Positions 36,432-44,373 of a stretch of 64,000 nt of DNA are shown piece after piece. The position numbers and the translations under genes were made by a program. The notes beneath the pieces were generated by a model, which was given only the letters and a program-made list of their open reading frames with translations, made no database searches and was not told the origin of the DNA. Each line of letters starts with the position of its first letter. The first letter of the stretch is position 1. This stretch comes from Patulibacter brassicae (GTDB taxonomy: Bacteria > Actinomycetota > Thermoleophilia > Solirubrobacterales > Solirubrobacteraceae): the NCBI RefSeq assembly GCF_033949425.1, contig NZ_JAXAVX010000009.1, forward strand, positions 62,001-126,000. Reading direction: 5' to 3'.

Positions 36432-37229
36432 GTGTCCGAGAGCCAGACCACGCAGGAGCCGGTGCGCTACGTCGTCGCCGACGGGGTCGCGACGATCGCG
36501 CTCGATCAGCCCGAGACGCGCAACGCGCTGTCCGACGAGCTGCTCGACGCGCTGATCGCGGCGTTCGAGCGGGCGCGCGACGACGAGGAGGTGCGGGTCG
36601 TCGTCCTGACCTCGACGCACGAGAAGGTCTTCTCGGCCGGCGGCAACCTCGCGGGGTTCGCCGAGCAGCTGCCGCTCGTGCACAAGTACCGGTCGATCGA
36701 CCGCTTCCCGCGGCTGTTCCGGCTGATCCTCGACCTGCGCAAGCCGACGATCTGCCGGGCGAACGGGCACGTGCTCGCCGGGGCGCTCGGGCTGGCGCTG
36801 GCGTGCGACCTCATCGTCGCCCACGAGGACGTCCAGTTCGGCACCCCGGAGATCAACGTCGGGGTCTTCCCGTTCATGATCATGGCGCTGATCTTCCGCA
36901 ACGTCGGGCGCAAGAAGGCCACCGAGCTGCTGCTGCTGGGCGAGCGCGTCTCGGCGGCCGAGGCGGAGCGGATCGGGATCGTGAACCGCGTGGTCCCGGC
37001 GAGCGAGCTCGACGCGGCGGTCGACGCCTGGGCGACGAAGCTCGCGGCGAGCTCGCCGCTGCTCATGGGCCTGGGCAAGGACGCGATCAGCCGCTCGATG
37101 GACCAGGGGCTCGACGACGCGCTGGACTTCCTGCGCGGCCAGCTCGCGCTCGCGTTCTCGACCGAGGACATCCAGGAGGGCGTGCGGGCGTTCTTCGAGA
37201 AGCGCGACCCGGAGTGGCGCGGCCGCTGA
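36432..37229 (+). CDS. enoyl-CoA hydratase/isomerase
   Basis: 265-aa crotonase-fold enzyme. The oxyanion hole FSAGGNLAGF and second loop GALGLALACDL are present. A Glu at the EINVGVFP position would be a catalytic residue, with the second Glu less certain, so hydratase versus isomerase is open. The GTG at 36432 follows GAGGGGGAG directly. It is divergent from the two acyl-CoA dehydrogenases, supplying the next beta-oxidation step, and is followed by a strong terminator. Confidence 0.9.
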   Translation: MSESQTTQEPVRYVVADGVATIALDQPETRNALSDELLDALIAAFERARDDEEVRVVVLTSTHEKVFSAGGNLAGFAEQLPLVHKYRSIDRFPRLFRLILDLRKPTICRANGHVLAGALGLALACDLIVAHEDVQFGTPEINVGVFPFMIMALIFRNVGRKKATELLLLGERVSAAEAERIGIVNRVVPASELDAAVDAWATKLAASSPLLMGLGKDAISRSMDQGLDDALDFLRGQLALAFSTEDIQEGVRAFFEKRDPEWRGR

Positions 37230-37235
37230 GCCGCG

Positions 37236-37260
37236 AAGCGCCGCCCGGAGGGCGGCGCTT
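37236..37260 (+). terminator. 11-bp perfect hairpin after enoyl-CoA hydratase
   Basis: AAGCGCCGCCC pairs with GGGCGGCGCTT across a 3-nt loop, 7 nt after the stop. Confidence 0.85.
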
Positions 37261-37298
37261 GCGACGTGCTCCCGCGGTGGACGGGTCCCCTGGGGCCC

Positions 37299-37457
37299 CG
37301 GCGGGACGTCCGCGCCCGGCCGAACCGTGCCCACGCGTCGTGACGGCCGATGCGCGGGCTGGGGGCCCGCCCCCAGAAGCCCCGGCGGTCACGGCGGGAC
37401 GTCCGCGCCCGGCCGAACCGTGCCCACGCGTCGTGACGGCCGACGCGCGGGCTGGGG
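37299..37457. repeat. 66-bp direct repeat, two copies 93 bp apart
   Basis: Copies at 37299-37364 and 37392-37457 differ at one base (T/C). They lie between the enoyl-CoA hydratase terminator and the 3' end of the ParA-partner gene. Copy 1 is followed by a CTGGGGG/CCCCCAG hairpin. No frame is coding. Confidence 0.9.
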
Positions 37458-37473
37458 CCCTCCCCCTTCTCCC

Positions 37474-38262
37474 TCAGAGTTCGAGGAAGGCGCCGCCGCG
37501 GACCATCTCCATCCGGGTGACGAGGCGCGCGGCGTCGTCGGCGTCGGACGGGAGGTGCGCGTCGAGCAGCGCGTTCACGAGGGTCGATCGGCGGACCGCC
37601 GCGACCTTGCCCGTCGCGCCGGCGACGACGTCGTCGAGGCCGTCGCGCAGCGCCTCCGGGATCCGCGCGTTGCGCTCCTCCCACGGCTGCTCGAGCGACT
37701 CGAGCCGCCGGCGCCGGTAGGCGCCGATCGTCCGGGCCGCGTCACCGCCGTCGGCCGGGAGGTGGAAGTGCAGCACCGCCGTGACGAGGGCGGCGAACGT
37801 CACCCGCGGCCCGGTGGCGGCGACGAGCGCGTCGGCGCGGGCCGACAGCTCGCGATCGAGGATCAGCGCGGTCTGCTTCGGCCGGCCGAGGAGGCGCCCG
37901 GGCTGCAGCGCCTCCCGGCCGAGGCCCGCCGCCCACGCCGGCAGGTCGCCGGGGGAGGCGGGCGTCGCCGGGGCGACCGGCTCGGGTGCGGCCGGCTCCG
38001 GCACCGCGGCCTCGGGGGCGGTCGTCGCCGGGGTCGCGGCTTCGGGCGTCGTCGGCTCGGGGGCCGGCTCCGCCGGCGCGGGGGCGGCCGGCGCCTCGTC
38101 GGCGATCGGCGCCACGATCGTCGGCCGCCGCGTGGCCTTCGGCTTCGCGGACGGCACGACGGCGATCCGCGGCGCCTCGGGCTCGACGGCCGGGACGTCG
38201 GGCTCGGCCACGAGGTCCAGCGGGCCGCGCAGGCCGCTGGGGGAGAGCTTCAGGCGCGCCAT
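37474..38262 (-). CDS. ParA-partner protein with two ribbon-helix-helix-like repeats
   Basis: 262-aa protein overlapping the parA stop (GTGATG at the junction; ATG 38262 or GTG 38265). Residues about 20-105 are a Pro/Ala/Glu-rich linker. The C-terminal half holds two related modules (about 128-185 and 198-258), each running through a helix with ALVAATG or VVAGATG, a T/S-L-V segment, H-L-P-x-D and DAAR. This looks like two fused RHH-type DNA-binding units. By position it should be the DNA-binding adaptor for ParA, replacing a classical ParB, which I do not see. Confidence 0.65.
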   Translation of the reverse strand: MARLKLSPSGLRGPLDLVAEPDVPAVEPEAPRIAVVPSAKPKATRRPTIVAPIADEAPAAPAPAEPAPEPTTPEAATPATTAPEAAVPEPAAPEPVAPATPASPGDLPAWAAGLGREALQPGRLLGRPKQTALILDRELSARADALVAATGPRVTFAALVTAVLHFHLPADGGDAARTIGAYRRRRLESLEQPWEERNARIPEALRDGLDDVVAGATGKVAAVRRSTLVNALLDAHLPSDADDAARLVTRMEMVRGGAFLEL

Positions 38263-39053
38263 CACGCCACCTCCGCCAGGGTCGCGGTCGGCGCGACGCT
38301 GCGCGCCTCGATCTCCCGGGCGAGCTCGCGGAAGGCCTGGGCGGCACGGCCGTCGGGCTTGCGCAGGACGAGCGGGATGCCCTCGGTCGTCGCGTCGTGG
38401 AAGCCCGAGCGCATCGGGATCTCGGCGTCCAGGAGCGGCGCGTCGAGCGCGGGGAGCGCGTCGTTCAGCGTCTGGTACGTGTTGCGGCGCGGATCGACGT
38501 TGTTGCGCAGCAGGCCGAGCGTCGCGACGTCGACGCGCCGGCGGCGCAGCGTCGCGAGCGTCCGCAGCAGGGTCGCGGCGCCCTTGTAGGCGTTGCGGTC
38601 GATCATCGAGATCGGTACGAGCACCTCGTCGGCGGCGAGGAAGGCGTTGACCGTCAGGAGGCCGAGGTTCGGCGGGCAGTCGAGCAGCACGACGTCGTAG
38701 GTGCCCACGACCTCGTGCAGGGCCTCGGCGAGGAACTCCTCCCGCCGGACCTGCGAGACGAGGGTCAGCTCGACGTCGGCCATCCGGCCGTCGCCGGCGA
38801 GGAGGTCGACCCCCGGCGCGGCGTCGCGCAGCAGGGCGTCGGCGGCCTCGGCCTCGCCGAGGAACACGTCGGCGATCGTCGCCGGTGCCTCCTCGGGGGC
38901 GTGGCCGAGCATCGCGGTCGAGTCGAACTGCGGGTCGACGTCGACCACGAGGGTCGAGCGGCCGGCCTGGCCGAGGGCGACCGCGAGGTTCACGGTCACG
39001 GTGCTCTTGCCGGCGCCGCCCTTCTGGTTGGCGACGGCGATCACGCGGGTCAT
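38262..39053 (-). CDS. parA: ParA-family partitioning ATPase
   Basis: 263-aa ATPase with the deviant Walker A KGGAGKST (11-18), Walker A' DVDPQFDST and Walker B VVLLDCPP. It could position DNA, a plasmid-like cargo or protein clusters. It is an orphan: no parB, gidB or dnaA nearby. GAGGA lies 10 nt before the ATG. The frame stays open for hundreds of codons upstream, but that stretch is low-complexity Arg/Asp/Pro/Gly, so ATG 39053 is taken. Confidence 0.92.
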   Translation of the reverse strand: MTRVIAVANQKGGAGKSTVTVNLAVALGQAGRSTLVVDVDPQFDSTAMLGHAPEEAPATIADVFLGEAEAADALLRDAAPGVDLLAGDGRMADVELTLVSQVRREEFLAEALHEVVGTYDVVLLDCPPNLGLLTVNAFLAADEVLVPISMIDRNAYKGAATLLRTLATLRRRRVDVATLGLLRNNVDPRRNTYQTLNDALPALDAPLLDAEIPMRSGFHDATTEGIPLVLRKPDGRAAQAFRELAREIEARSVAPTATLAEVA

Positions 39054-40305
39054 CGGGTGTGCGTCCTCATGGTCGGGGCGAAGGGCGGGGGCGACGGACC
39101 TCCGCGCGCCCGGACCCTGGTCGTGGGGGAGTTCGTCCTCGGCGTCGCACCTCCTTCCCGGCGATCGCGCGATCGCCTCCCCGGCCGTCGGTCCCGCCGG
39201 TCGCGCCCGCGGCCCCGCGGTCGGGCGTCGCCTCGGGCGGCCGTCGCTGCGCGCCGCCGGCCGGTCCGTCGGGCGGTCGTTCCCGCGGACGTCCGTTCGC
39301 GCGCCGCGCCGGTCGTCGGGCCGGTCCGCCCTCCGGTCGGCCGGGCGGTCGTCGGACCGGGCGGCCGCCCGTGCGGCCGGCCGGCCGGCGTCGCGGTCCA
39401 CCCCTCGGCGCTCCACGCGACCGGCCCGGGGTCCGGGCGGCCGCCCGGTGCGCCGGTCGCGCGGCGACGCCGCCGGCCGCACGGTCGCGCGCCCCGTGGC
39501 GCGTGCGCCCCGTCGACCGCCCGGTCCGGCCGCCGGGCGGCCGGTCGCGCCCCCGGAGTCGCGGTCGTCGTCCCGCTCGCGTCCCCGCGCGGACGGTCGG
39601 ATCGCCGCCCGGACCCGCGTGCGGTCTCGCCGACGTCCCCGCACGCACGCGAGCACGGGCGCGGCCACCAGCGCGCGCCCTGCCACGCACGGGGCCGCGG
39701 CCGGGCGGCCGGCGGCGCGCCCGGCCGCCCGGCCACCCGTCGGTGGTCGCGGGCGCCGGCGCTGGCGCCGCCGCGCGCGGCGCGGCGCGCCGTCGCTCGT
39801 CCGCGCGTGCCGCGCGCCGGACCCGGACCCTCGCGGTCGCCCTCGCGCGGACCCTAGCTGCGCTCCTCGCGGCCGTCCGTGCCGCGCCCCGCGGCGGGAG
39901 CGCCGCCCGTCGCGGATCGGTGGCCGGGGGTCGCCGCTCCCGCCGGCGGAGGCCTCCCCGGCCCCGTTCACGGGACGCCGCAGGGCGTCCGCGCCCCGCA
40001 TCCCGCCGTGGCGGCGCGCCCTCCCCCGGGGGACGGCCGTCTGGGCGCTGCGAGGGTGGGACGCGCGGCGCGAGGGCGCTCTCGGCGTCGCCCGGCTGCG
40101 GACGCGGATGCCCTTTTCGCGTCCCTCGCGACGGTCGGATCCCGCCGCGGCCGTCCTCGCGCCGCGCGTCGCCGCCAGGCGTCCCGTGTCCGTTCCGGGA
40201 CCGCTCGGGACGCCGGCGGGAGCGCCGCGGGTCGTGGCGACGCGTCAGAATCCCGTCCGGTGGGCCCACGCGGGGGCCGAGCCGCCGGATCGCCGTGCCC
40301 GCGGG

Positions 40306-40368
40306 CGATAAGGCGCGACACCTGGGGCTCGGGGCGAGATCCAGGTGGTCGTGTTCTGCCGCTTATCG
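40306..40368. other. nested inverted repeat (structured element)
   Basis: Outer arms CGATAAG/CTTATCG and inner arms CACCTGG (40319-40325)/CCAGGTG (40341-40347) can fold into an interrupted hairpin. The right arm continues as TTATCGACA, one base from a DnaA-box consensus. Function unknown. Confidence 0.45.
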
Positions 40369-40410
40369 ACAACCCAGGGGGTCGCGGGCGGCCCGTCGGC
40401 GCGTGACGGG

Positions 40411-40429
40411 AAGTAGGAGGTGGCACCTC
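40411..40429 (+). promoter_or_regulatory. candidate MerR-type operator, site 3 (own promoter region)
   Basis: AAGTAGGAGGT-GGC-ACCTC repeats the half-site found twice between the acyl-CoA genes and adds a proximal ACCTC inverted half. It lies 38 nt before the MerR start, as expected for autoregulation. Confidence 0.65.
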
Positions 40430-40466
40430 TCGCTCGCGCTCGGGTTGTACCCTCGCCGACGAGGCG

Positions 40467-41228
40467 ATGGCGACCCCGACCGACACCGACGGCCTGCTGA
40501 AGATGGCCGACCTCGCCGAGCGCGCGGGGGTCAGCCCGGCGACGGTGAAGCACTACCTGCGCGAGGGGCTGCTCGACCCCGCCCCGGGCGAGCCGGGCGT
40601 CGTGCGGACCTCGCGGAACATGGCGTGGTACCCGCCGGCGTTCGTCGACCGGATCCGTCTCGTCAAGCGCCTGCAGGAGGAGCGGTACATGCCCCTGCGC
40701 GCGATCCGCGAGCTGCTCGGCGGCGAGGGGGAGGCCCACGCGCGACGGCTCCTGGCCCGCGAGGGCGAGATCCTCGACCGCGTCCGGGCGCGCCCCGAGG
40801 TCCGCCGGCACCTCGACGTCGAGCCGCGCGACGCGCTGATCGCCCGCACCGGCGTCCCGGCGCCGCTGCTGGACAAGTTCGCCGAGCTCGGCGTGCTCGG
40901 CCCCGGCACGGAGGGCTATGCGGCGGAGGAGGTGCGGATCGTCGAGGCGATCCTGCGCTTCCGCGCCACCGGCTTCGGCGAGGAGATCGGCTTCACCGCC
41001 TACGACGTCCTGCGCTACTACGAGGCGCTGGGTCCGCTCGTCCGCGAGGAGACGACGACCTTCCTGCGGCGGCTCGTCGACGAGGACCTCGACGTCGACC
41101 ACGCCGTCGACCTCATGCTCGGCGCGGTCGATCCGCTGCGCGAGCTCGTCGGCGCGATCCACGGCGAGCTCGTCCGCCGCGAGATCGCGCGGGCGATCGA
41201 CGGCGACCGCCCCGCCGGCACCGGCTAG
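40467..41228 (+). CDS. MerR-family transcriptional regulator
   Basis: 253-aa protein. The N-terminal winged HTH (about 10-80) has LLKMADLAERAGVSPATVKHY, and the C-terminal helical effector region has no cysteine metal site, so an organic or acyl-CoA ligand is likelier than metal. MerR proteins such as LiuR control branched-chain acyl-CoA catabolism in proteobacteria. The shared motif at its promoter region and before the isovaleryl-type dehydrogenases suggests a similar job. It is followed closely by the nitrilase gene. Confidence 0.88.
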   Translation: MATPTDTDGLLKMADLAERAGVSPATVKHYLREGLLDPAPGEPGVVRTSRNMAWYPPAFVDRIRLVKRLQEERYMPLRAIRELLGGEGEAHARRLLAREGEILDRVRARPEVRRHLDVEPRDALIARTGVPAPLLDKFAELGVLGPGTEGYAAEEVRIVEAILRFRATGFGEEIGFTAYDVLRYYEALGPLVREETTTFLRRLVDEDLDVDHAVDLMLGAVDPLRELVGAIHGELVRREIARAIDGDRPAGTG

Positions 41229-41245
41229 GATGGATCCCGTCGATT

Positions 41246-41265
41246 GACCGATCAGTCAGTCGGTC
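41246..41265. promoter_or_regulatory. probable TetR operator before the amidase-TetR operon
   Basis: GACCGA-TCAGTCAG-TCGGTC, a dyad typical of TetR-type operators in actinobacteria, 18 nt before the nitrilase-family ATG. TAGGAT at 41226-41231 may be the -10. Confidence 0.6.
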
Positions 41266-41282
41266 GACGTCCCCGGGTCCGC

Positions 41283-42176
41283 ATGCGCGCCGCCGTCGTC
41301 CAGCTCCGCAGCACCCTCGACCGCGAGGCGAACCTCGCCGCGGCCGACCGCCTCGTCCGCCGCGCCGCCGCCGACGGCGCCGACGTCGTGCTGCTCCCGG
41401 AGAAGTGGCCCCTCCTCGGGCCGGCGCGCGACGTGCGCGCGGGCGCCGAGGCGCTCGACGGCCCGGCGATCGCGTGGGCTCGGGCGACCGCCGGCGAGCT
41501 CGGCATCGACCTGCTGGCCGGGTCGCTCGCCCTGCGCCGACCCGACGGACGCAGCGCGAACACCGCCGTGCACGTCGCGCCCGACGGCCGGATCGCGGCG
41601 ACCTACGGGAAGCTCCACCTGTTCGACGCCGACGTCGCCGGGACCCGCTACCGCGAGTCCGACGACGAGGACGCGGGCGACCGGCTCGTCGTCAGCCGGC
41701 TCGCCGACGGCGCGACCGACGTCGGCCTGACCGTCTGCTACGACCTGCGCTTCCCGGAGCTGCATCGCGCGCTCGCCGTCGCCGGCGCGCGGGTCCTGGG
41801 CGTGCCCGCCGCCTTCACCGAGCGCACGACCGAGGCGCACTGGGAGGTCCTCCTGCGCGCCCGCGCGATCGAGAACGGGGCGTTCGTCCTGGCCGCCAAC
41901 CAGCACGGGCAGCACGCCGAGCGGGTGCGCACCGGCGGGCGATCGATGATCGTCGACCCGTGGGGCACGGTGCTGGCCCGCCTCGAGGACGAGGACGAGG
42001 GCGTGGCGGTCGCCGACCTCGACCTCGCCGCCCAGGACGAGGTGCGTGCGCAGCTGCCCGTCCTGCGCCAGCGACGCGGCGACGTCGCCGCGGCCCTCGC
42101 CGGCCGTCCCGACGGCGACCTGGCCGCCGGCTGGCGACGCGTCGCGCCCCCCGATCCCGAGGAGCCCCGGACCTGA
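41283..42176 (+). CDS. carbon-nitrogen hydrolase (nitrilase superfamily amidase)
   Basis: 297-aa enzyme with the full catalytic triad E40 (LLPEKW), K110 (YGKLHLFD) and C152 (TVCYDLRFPE). The Nit2/omega-amidase-like layout suggests hydrolysis of small amides such as alpha-ketoglutaramate or deaminated glutathione. The ATG at 41283 starts at the first conserved strand; an ATG-like codon 39 nt upstream falls inside the operator dyad. The stop overlaps the following TetR start (TGATG). Confidence 0.9.
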   Translation: MRAAVVQLRSTLDREANLAAADRLVRRAAADGADVVLLPEKWPLLGPARDVRAGAEALDGPAIAWARATAGELGIDLLAGSLALRRPDGRSANTAVHVAPDGRIAATYGKLHLFDADVAGTRYRESDDEDAGDRLVVSRLADGATDVGLTVCYDLRFPELHRALAVAGARVLGVPAAFTERTTEAHWEVLLRARAIENGAFVLAANQHGQHAERVRTGGRSMIVDPWGTVLARLEDEDEGVAVADLDLAAQDEVRAQLPVLRQRRGDVAAALAGRPDGDLAAGWRRVAPPDPEEPRT

Positions 42177-42784
42177 TGGCCACGCGATCCGCCGCGAACC
42201 TCGAGAAGCGCCGGGCGATCCTCGACGCCGCGATCCGCGTCTTCGCGGAGCGCGGCTTCAACCACTGCCGCGTCTCGGACATCGCCGACGAGGCGGGCGT
42301 CGCCTACGGGCTCGTCTACCACTACTTCAAGAACAAGGACGCGGTGCTCGACGAGGTCTTCCTCGAGCGCTGGGGCCTCATGCTCGAGGTCATCGAGCAG
42401 GCGCAGGCCGACCCCGAGCTCACCGCGCGCGAGAAGCTCGCGAAGGTCGCGACGTTCATCGTCGAGAGCTACGGCCACCGCCCCGACGTCATGCAGGTGG
42501 TGATCGTCGAGGTCACCCGGCAGGCCAACACGTTCGGGCGCCGCCACTGGGCGACGATCCAGCGCGGCCACGACGGGATCGCGCAGATCGTCGCGGACGC
42601 CCAGGCGCGTGGCGAGCTGCGCCCCGACATCCCGCCGAGCTTCGCGGGCATCGTGTTCTACGGCGGGATCGAGCAGATCCTGACGTCGTGGATCTTCGGC
42701 CTCATGCCGGCCGAGCCCGACGACCGCCGGCGGGCGGTCGAGCACCTCGTGGAGACGCTCTGCGGGGGCCTCGACGCCCGCTGA
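42176..42784 (+). CDS. TetR-family regulator (FadR-like)
   Basis: 202-aa regulator: HTH at about 15-60 (VSDIADEAGVAYGLVYHYFKNKD), then a C-terminal domain with WATIQRGH and WIFGLMP segments as in actinobacterial TetR regulators of fatty acid genes. It is coupled to the amidase by a 1-nt overlap and probably binds the dyad at 41246. Confidence 0.9.
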   Translation: MATRSAANLEKRRAILDAAIRVFAERGFNHCRVSDIADEAGVAYGLVYHYFKNKDAVLDEVFLERWGLMLEVIEQAQADPELTAREKLAKVATFIVESYGHRPDVMQVVIVEVTRQANTFGRRHWATIQRGHDGIAQIVADAQARGELRPDIPPSFAGIVFYGGIEQILTSWIFGLMPAEPDDRRRAVEHLVETLCGGLDAR

Positions 42785-42888
42785 GCGCTCGCGCGCGCCC
42801 GCCGCCGACGTGCGGCGCGGGCCGACAGCGGGTAGCGGTCGCTCCGTGCGCACAGGACATGACCCGAATCGTGGATAGGATCGCCCCG

Positions 42889-43023
42889 ATGGAGAACGAG
42901 CTCGTCAAGCGGCTCGCCTGGTCCGGCCTCGTCGCCGGCCTCGGCGTGGTCGCCAGCATCGCCGCCCAGCGGACCGCCGCCGTCATCTGGCGCCGCGTGT
43001 TCGGAGAGGAGCCCCCGGAGTGA
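42889..43023 (+). CDS. 44-aa membrane protein, first gene of a holin/DUF3618-type operon
   Basis: Tiny protein with one hydrophobic helix (about 9-26, LAWSGLVAGLGVVASIAA) and the ending WRRVFGEEPPE. That ending resembles the C-terminal signature of short DUF4235-like proteins found beside DUF3618 genes in actinobacteria. TAGGAT at 42875-42880 could be the -10 of a short-leader transcript. The stop overlaps the next start (GTGA). Confidence 0.75.
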   Translation: MENELVKRLAWSGLVAGLGVVASIAAQRTAAVIWRRVFGEEPPE

Positions 43024-43655
43024 GCGAGAAGCCCGAGCAGCCCCGCGAGGGCGGCGGCTGGGTGCCGTCGCCCGACCAGCCGGCGCCGCCGACCACGACG
43101 ACGGAGTTCGACGCGCTCGTCGACGCCGGCTCCGCGGTCCCTGACGACGCGCCGGCCGAGGAGGACGTCGAGGCGACCGCCGAGCCCGTGAGCGAGGAGC
43201 CGCCGTCCGCCGCGACGGCCGAGGAGGCGACCGCCGTCCAGGAGGCCGCCGCCGAGACGCCCGCGACCGGCGAGGCCCCCGCCGCCGAGGACGCCGCCAC
43301 CGAGGTCGCCGAGGAGGCCGCGGCCGCCGAGGAGGCCGCCGCCGCGCCGTCGCCGAGCGTCACGAGCGCGCCGGTCGACGAGTCGGCCGCCGCCGAGGCC
43401 CCCATCCCGTCGGTCGCCGGCACGCAGGTCCCGCCGGTCGCCGAGGCGGCCGCCGCGGAGCCCCAGGCCCCGCCGGCCGCCCCGTCCTGGTCCTCCGCGT
43501 CCGCCGGCGCGCCGGCCGACGCCGGGACCCCCGCCCACCAGACCGGGCAGCAGTCCGACGCGATCGCCGACGATCGCCCCGAGCTGCTGGTCGCCGCCGC
43601 GTTCGCCGGCGGCGCCCTGGTCGCGATCGCCCTCCGGTTCCTTGTCCGCCGGTGA
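43020..43655 (+). CDS. Ala/Glu/Pro-rich protein with C-terminal membrane anchor
   Basis: 211 aa, of which about 185 are acidic low complexity (Ala, Glu, Pro, Val). A single hydrophobic helix near the C-terminus (LLVAAAFAGGALVAIALRFL) is followed by RR. It looks like a tail-anchored, disordered cytoplasmic protein. The GTG overlaps the preceding gene. I recognise no family for the disordered part. Confidence 0.7.
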   Translation: MSEKPEQPREGGGWVPSPDQPAPPTTTTEFDALVDAGSAVPDDAPAEEDVEATAEPVSEEPPSAATAEEATAVQEAAAETPATGEAPAAEDAATEVAEEAAAAEEAAAAPSPSVTSAPVDESAAAEAPIPSVAGTQVPPVAEAAAAEPQAPPAAPSWSSASAGAPADAGTPAHQTGQQSDAIADDRPELLVAAAFAGGALVAIALRFLVRR

Positions 43656-43659
43656 CGAC

Positions 43660-44124
43660 ATGACCCCACCCACGCGCGAGGCGTCCCTCAAGTCGGTCGT
43701 CGAGAACCTCGCCTCCGTCACGGAGCGGACGCAGCACATCGTCCGCGACGAGATCGAGCTCGCGAAGGCCGAGGTCGCCGAGAAGGTCGCCAGCATCGGC
43801 CGCGGCGTCGCCGTCGGCGCCGCCGCCGGCGTCTTCGTGGCGCTCGGCGGCCTCTTCCTGCTGCACGGGTTCGCGTTCCTGCTCGGGCAGGAGCTCTTCA
43901 ACGGGAGCATCTACTGGGGCTACTTCGTGACGGCCGCCCTCCTGTTCCTGCTGGCCGCCGTCGGCGGGCTGCTCGCGTACAAGTGGGTGCGCAAGGGGGC
44001 TCCGCCGGTCCCCGACCAGGCGATCGAGGAGGCCCGGCTCATCCGCGAGAGCGTCCAGGCCGCCGGCTCCGCGTCGCCGGAGGCCGGTGCCGCACCGTCG
44101 TCGACCCAGGAGCCCCGCCCATGA
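43660..44124 (+). CDS. phage-holin-family (Act-type) membrane protein
   Basis: 154 aa: an amphipathic N-terminal helix (ERTQHIVRDEIELAKAEVAEK), two membrane segments (about 52-75 and 89-110) and a disordered tail. This matches the actinobacterial putative holin superfamily III, common in chromosomes and not a prophage sign. The ATG at 43660 is chosen; a TTG 18 nt upstream is possible. ATGA overlap with the DUF3618 gene. Confidence 0.85.
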   Translation: MTPPTREASLKSVVENLASVTERTQHIVRDEIELAKAEVAEKVASIGRGVAVGAAAGVFVALGGLFLLHGFAFLLGQELFNGSIYWGYFVTAALLFLLAAVGGLLAYKWVRKGAPPVPDQAIEEARLIRESVQAAGSASPEAGAAPSSTQEPRP

Positions 44125-44342
44125 GCACCCGGACCCCCGCGGAGATCCGCGCCTCGCTCGAGGAGCACCGGCGCGAGCTCTCGAACTCGATCGAGCTCCT
44201 GCGCTCCGACGTCACCGAGCTCTCGGACTGGCGCCGGCAGGTGCAGCGCCACCGCACCGCCGTCCTCGTCGCCGCGAGCGTCGGCGGGTTCGTGCTCGCC
44301 GGCGGGATCGGCGTGCTCACCGGTCGTCGCCGCCGACGCTGA
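44121..44342 (+). CDS. DUF3618 family protein
   Basis: 73 aa: a helical N-terminal region (RTPAEIRASLEEHRRELS, the DUF3618 opening), one membrane segment (about 47-66) and an RRRRR end. The family regularly accompanies the holin-like gene. Function is unknown. Confidence 0.85.
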   Translation: MSTRTPAEIRASLEEHRRELSNSIELLRSDVTELSDWRRQVQRHRTAVLVAASVGGFVLAGGIGVLTGRRRRR

Positions 44343-44350
44343 CCGACTCC

Positions 44351-44373
44351 GCCGCCGGCGCTACGCCGGCGGC
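44351..44373. terminator. 10-bp bidirectional hairpin centred on the degV stop codon
   Basis: GCCGCCGGCG/CGCCGGCGGC with loop CTA, which is the degV stop read on the other strand. It serves convergent DUF3618 (+) and degV (-). Confidence 0.75.

Larger units (their letters stand above)
39054..40466. other. 1.4-kb extremely GC-rich spacer without a recognisable gene
   Basis: All frames are open because stops are almost absent, but no product has folded-protein character. The DNA is dominated by CGGTC/GGTCG and CGGCCGG words recurring every 20-30 nt (clearest 39180-39620). Near the right end CGATAAG (40306-40312) and CTTATCG (40362-40368) enclose CACCTGG/CCAGGTG, a nested hairpin. The spacer lies upstream of parA and of the MerR gene. 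It may hold ParA-system binding sites; that is inference. Confidence 0.6.

Noticed and set aside
37299..37457. CRISPR-like array
   Set aside because: Only two long copies with a 27-nt gap, no further units and no cas genes.
39054..40001. ParA with a roughly 300-residue N-terminal extension
   Set aside because: The frame is open, but the added residues are Arg/Asp/Pro/Gly noise from GC-rich DNA, and ATG 39053 has a ribosome-binding site and starts at the conserved strand.
40361..40372. Replication origin at the DnaA-box-like TTATCGACA
   Set aside because: Only one imperfect box, no cluster, no AT-rich unwinding region and no dnaA/gidB neighbours.
38885..42784. A 1299-codon open plus-strand frame across the GC spacer and three genes
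   Set aside because: It is out of frame with the clear MerR and amidase genes, is Arg/Gly/Pro low complexity, and becomes a real protein only at its end (the TetR regulator).
43660..44124. Prophage indicated by the holin-like gene
   Set aside because: The Act-type holin family is chromosomal in many actinomycetes and no other phage gene is present.
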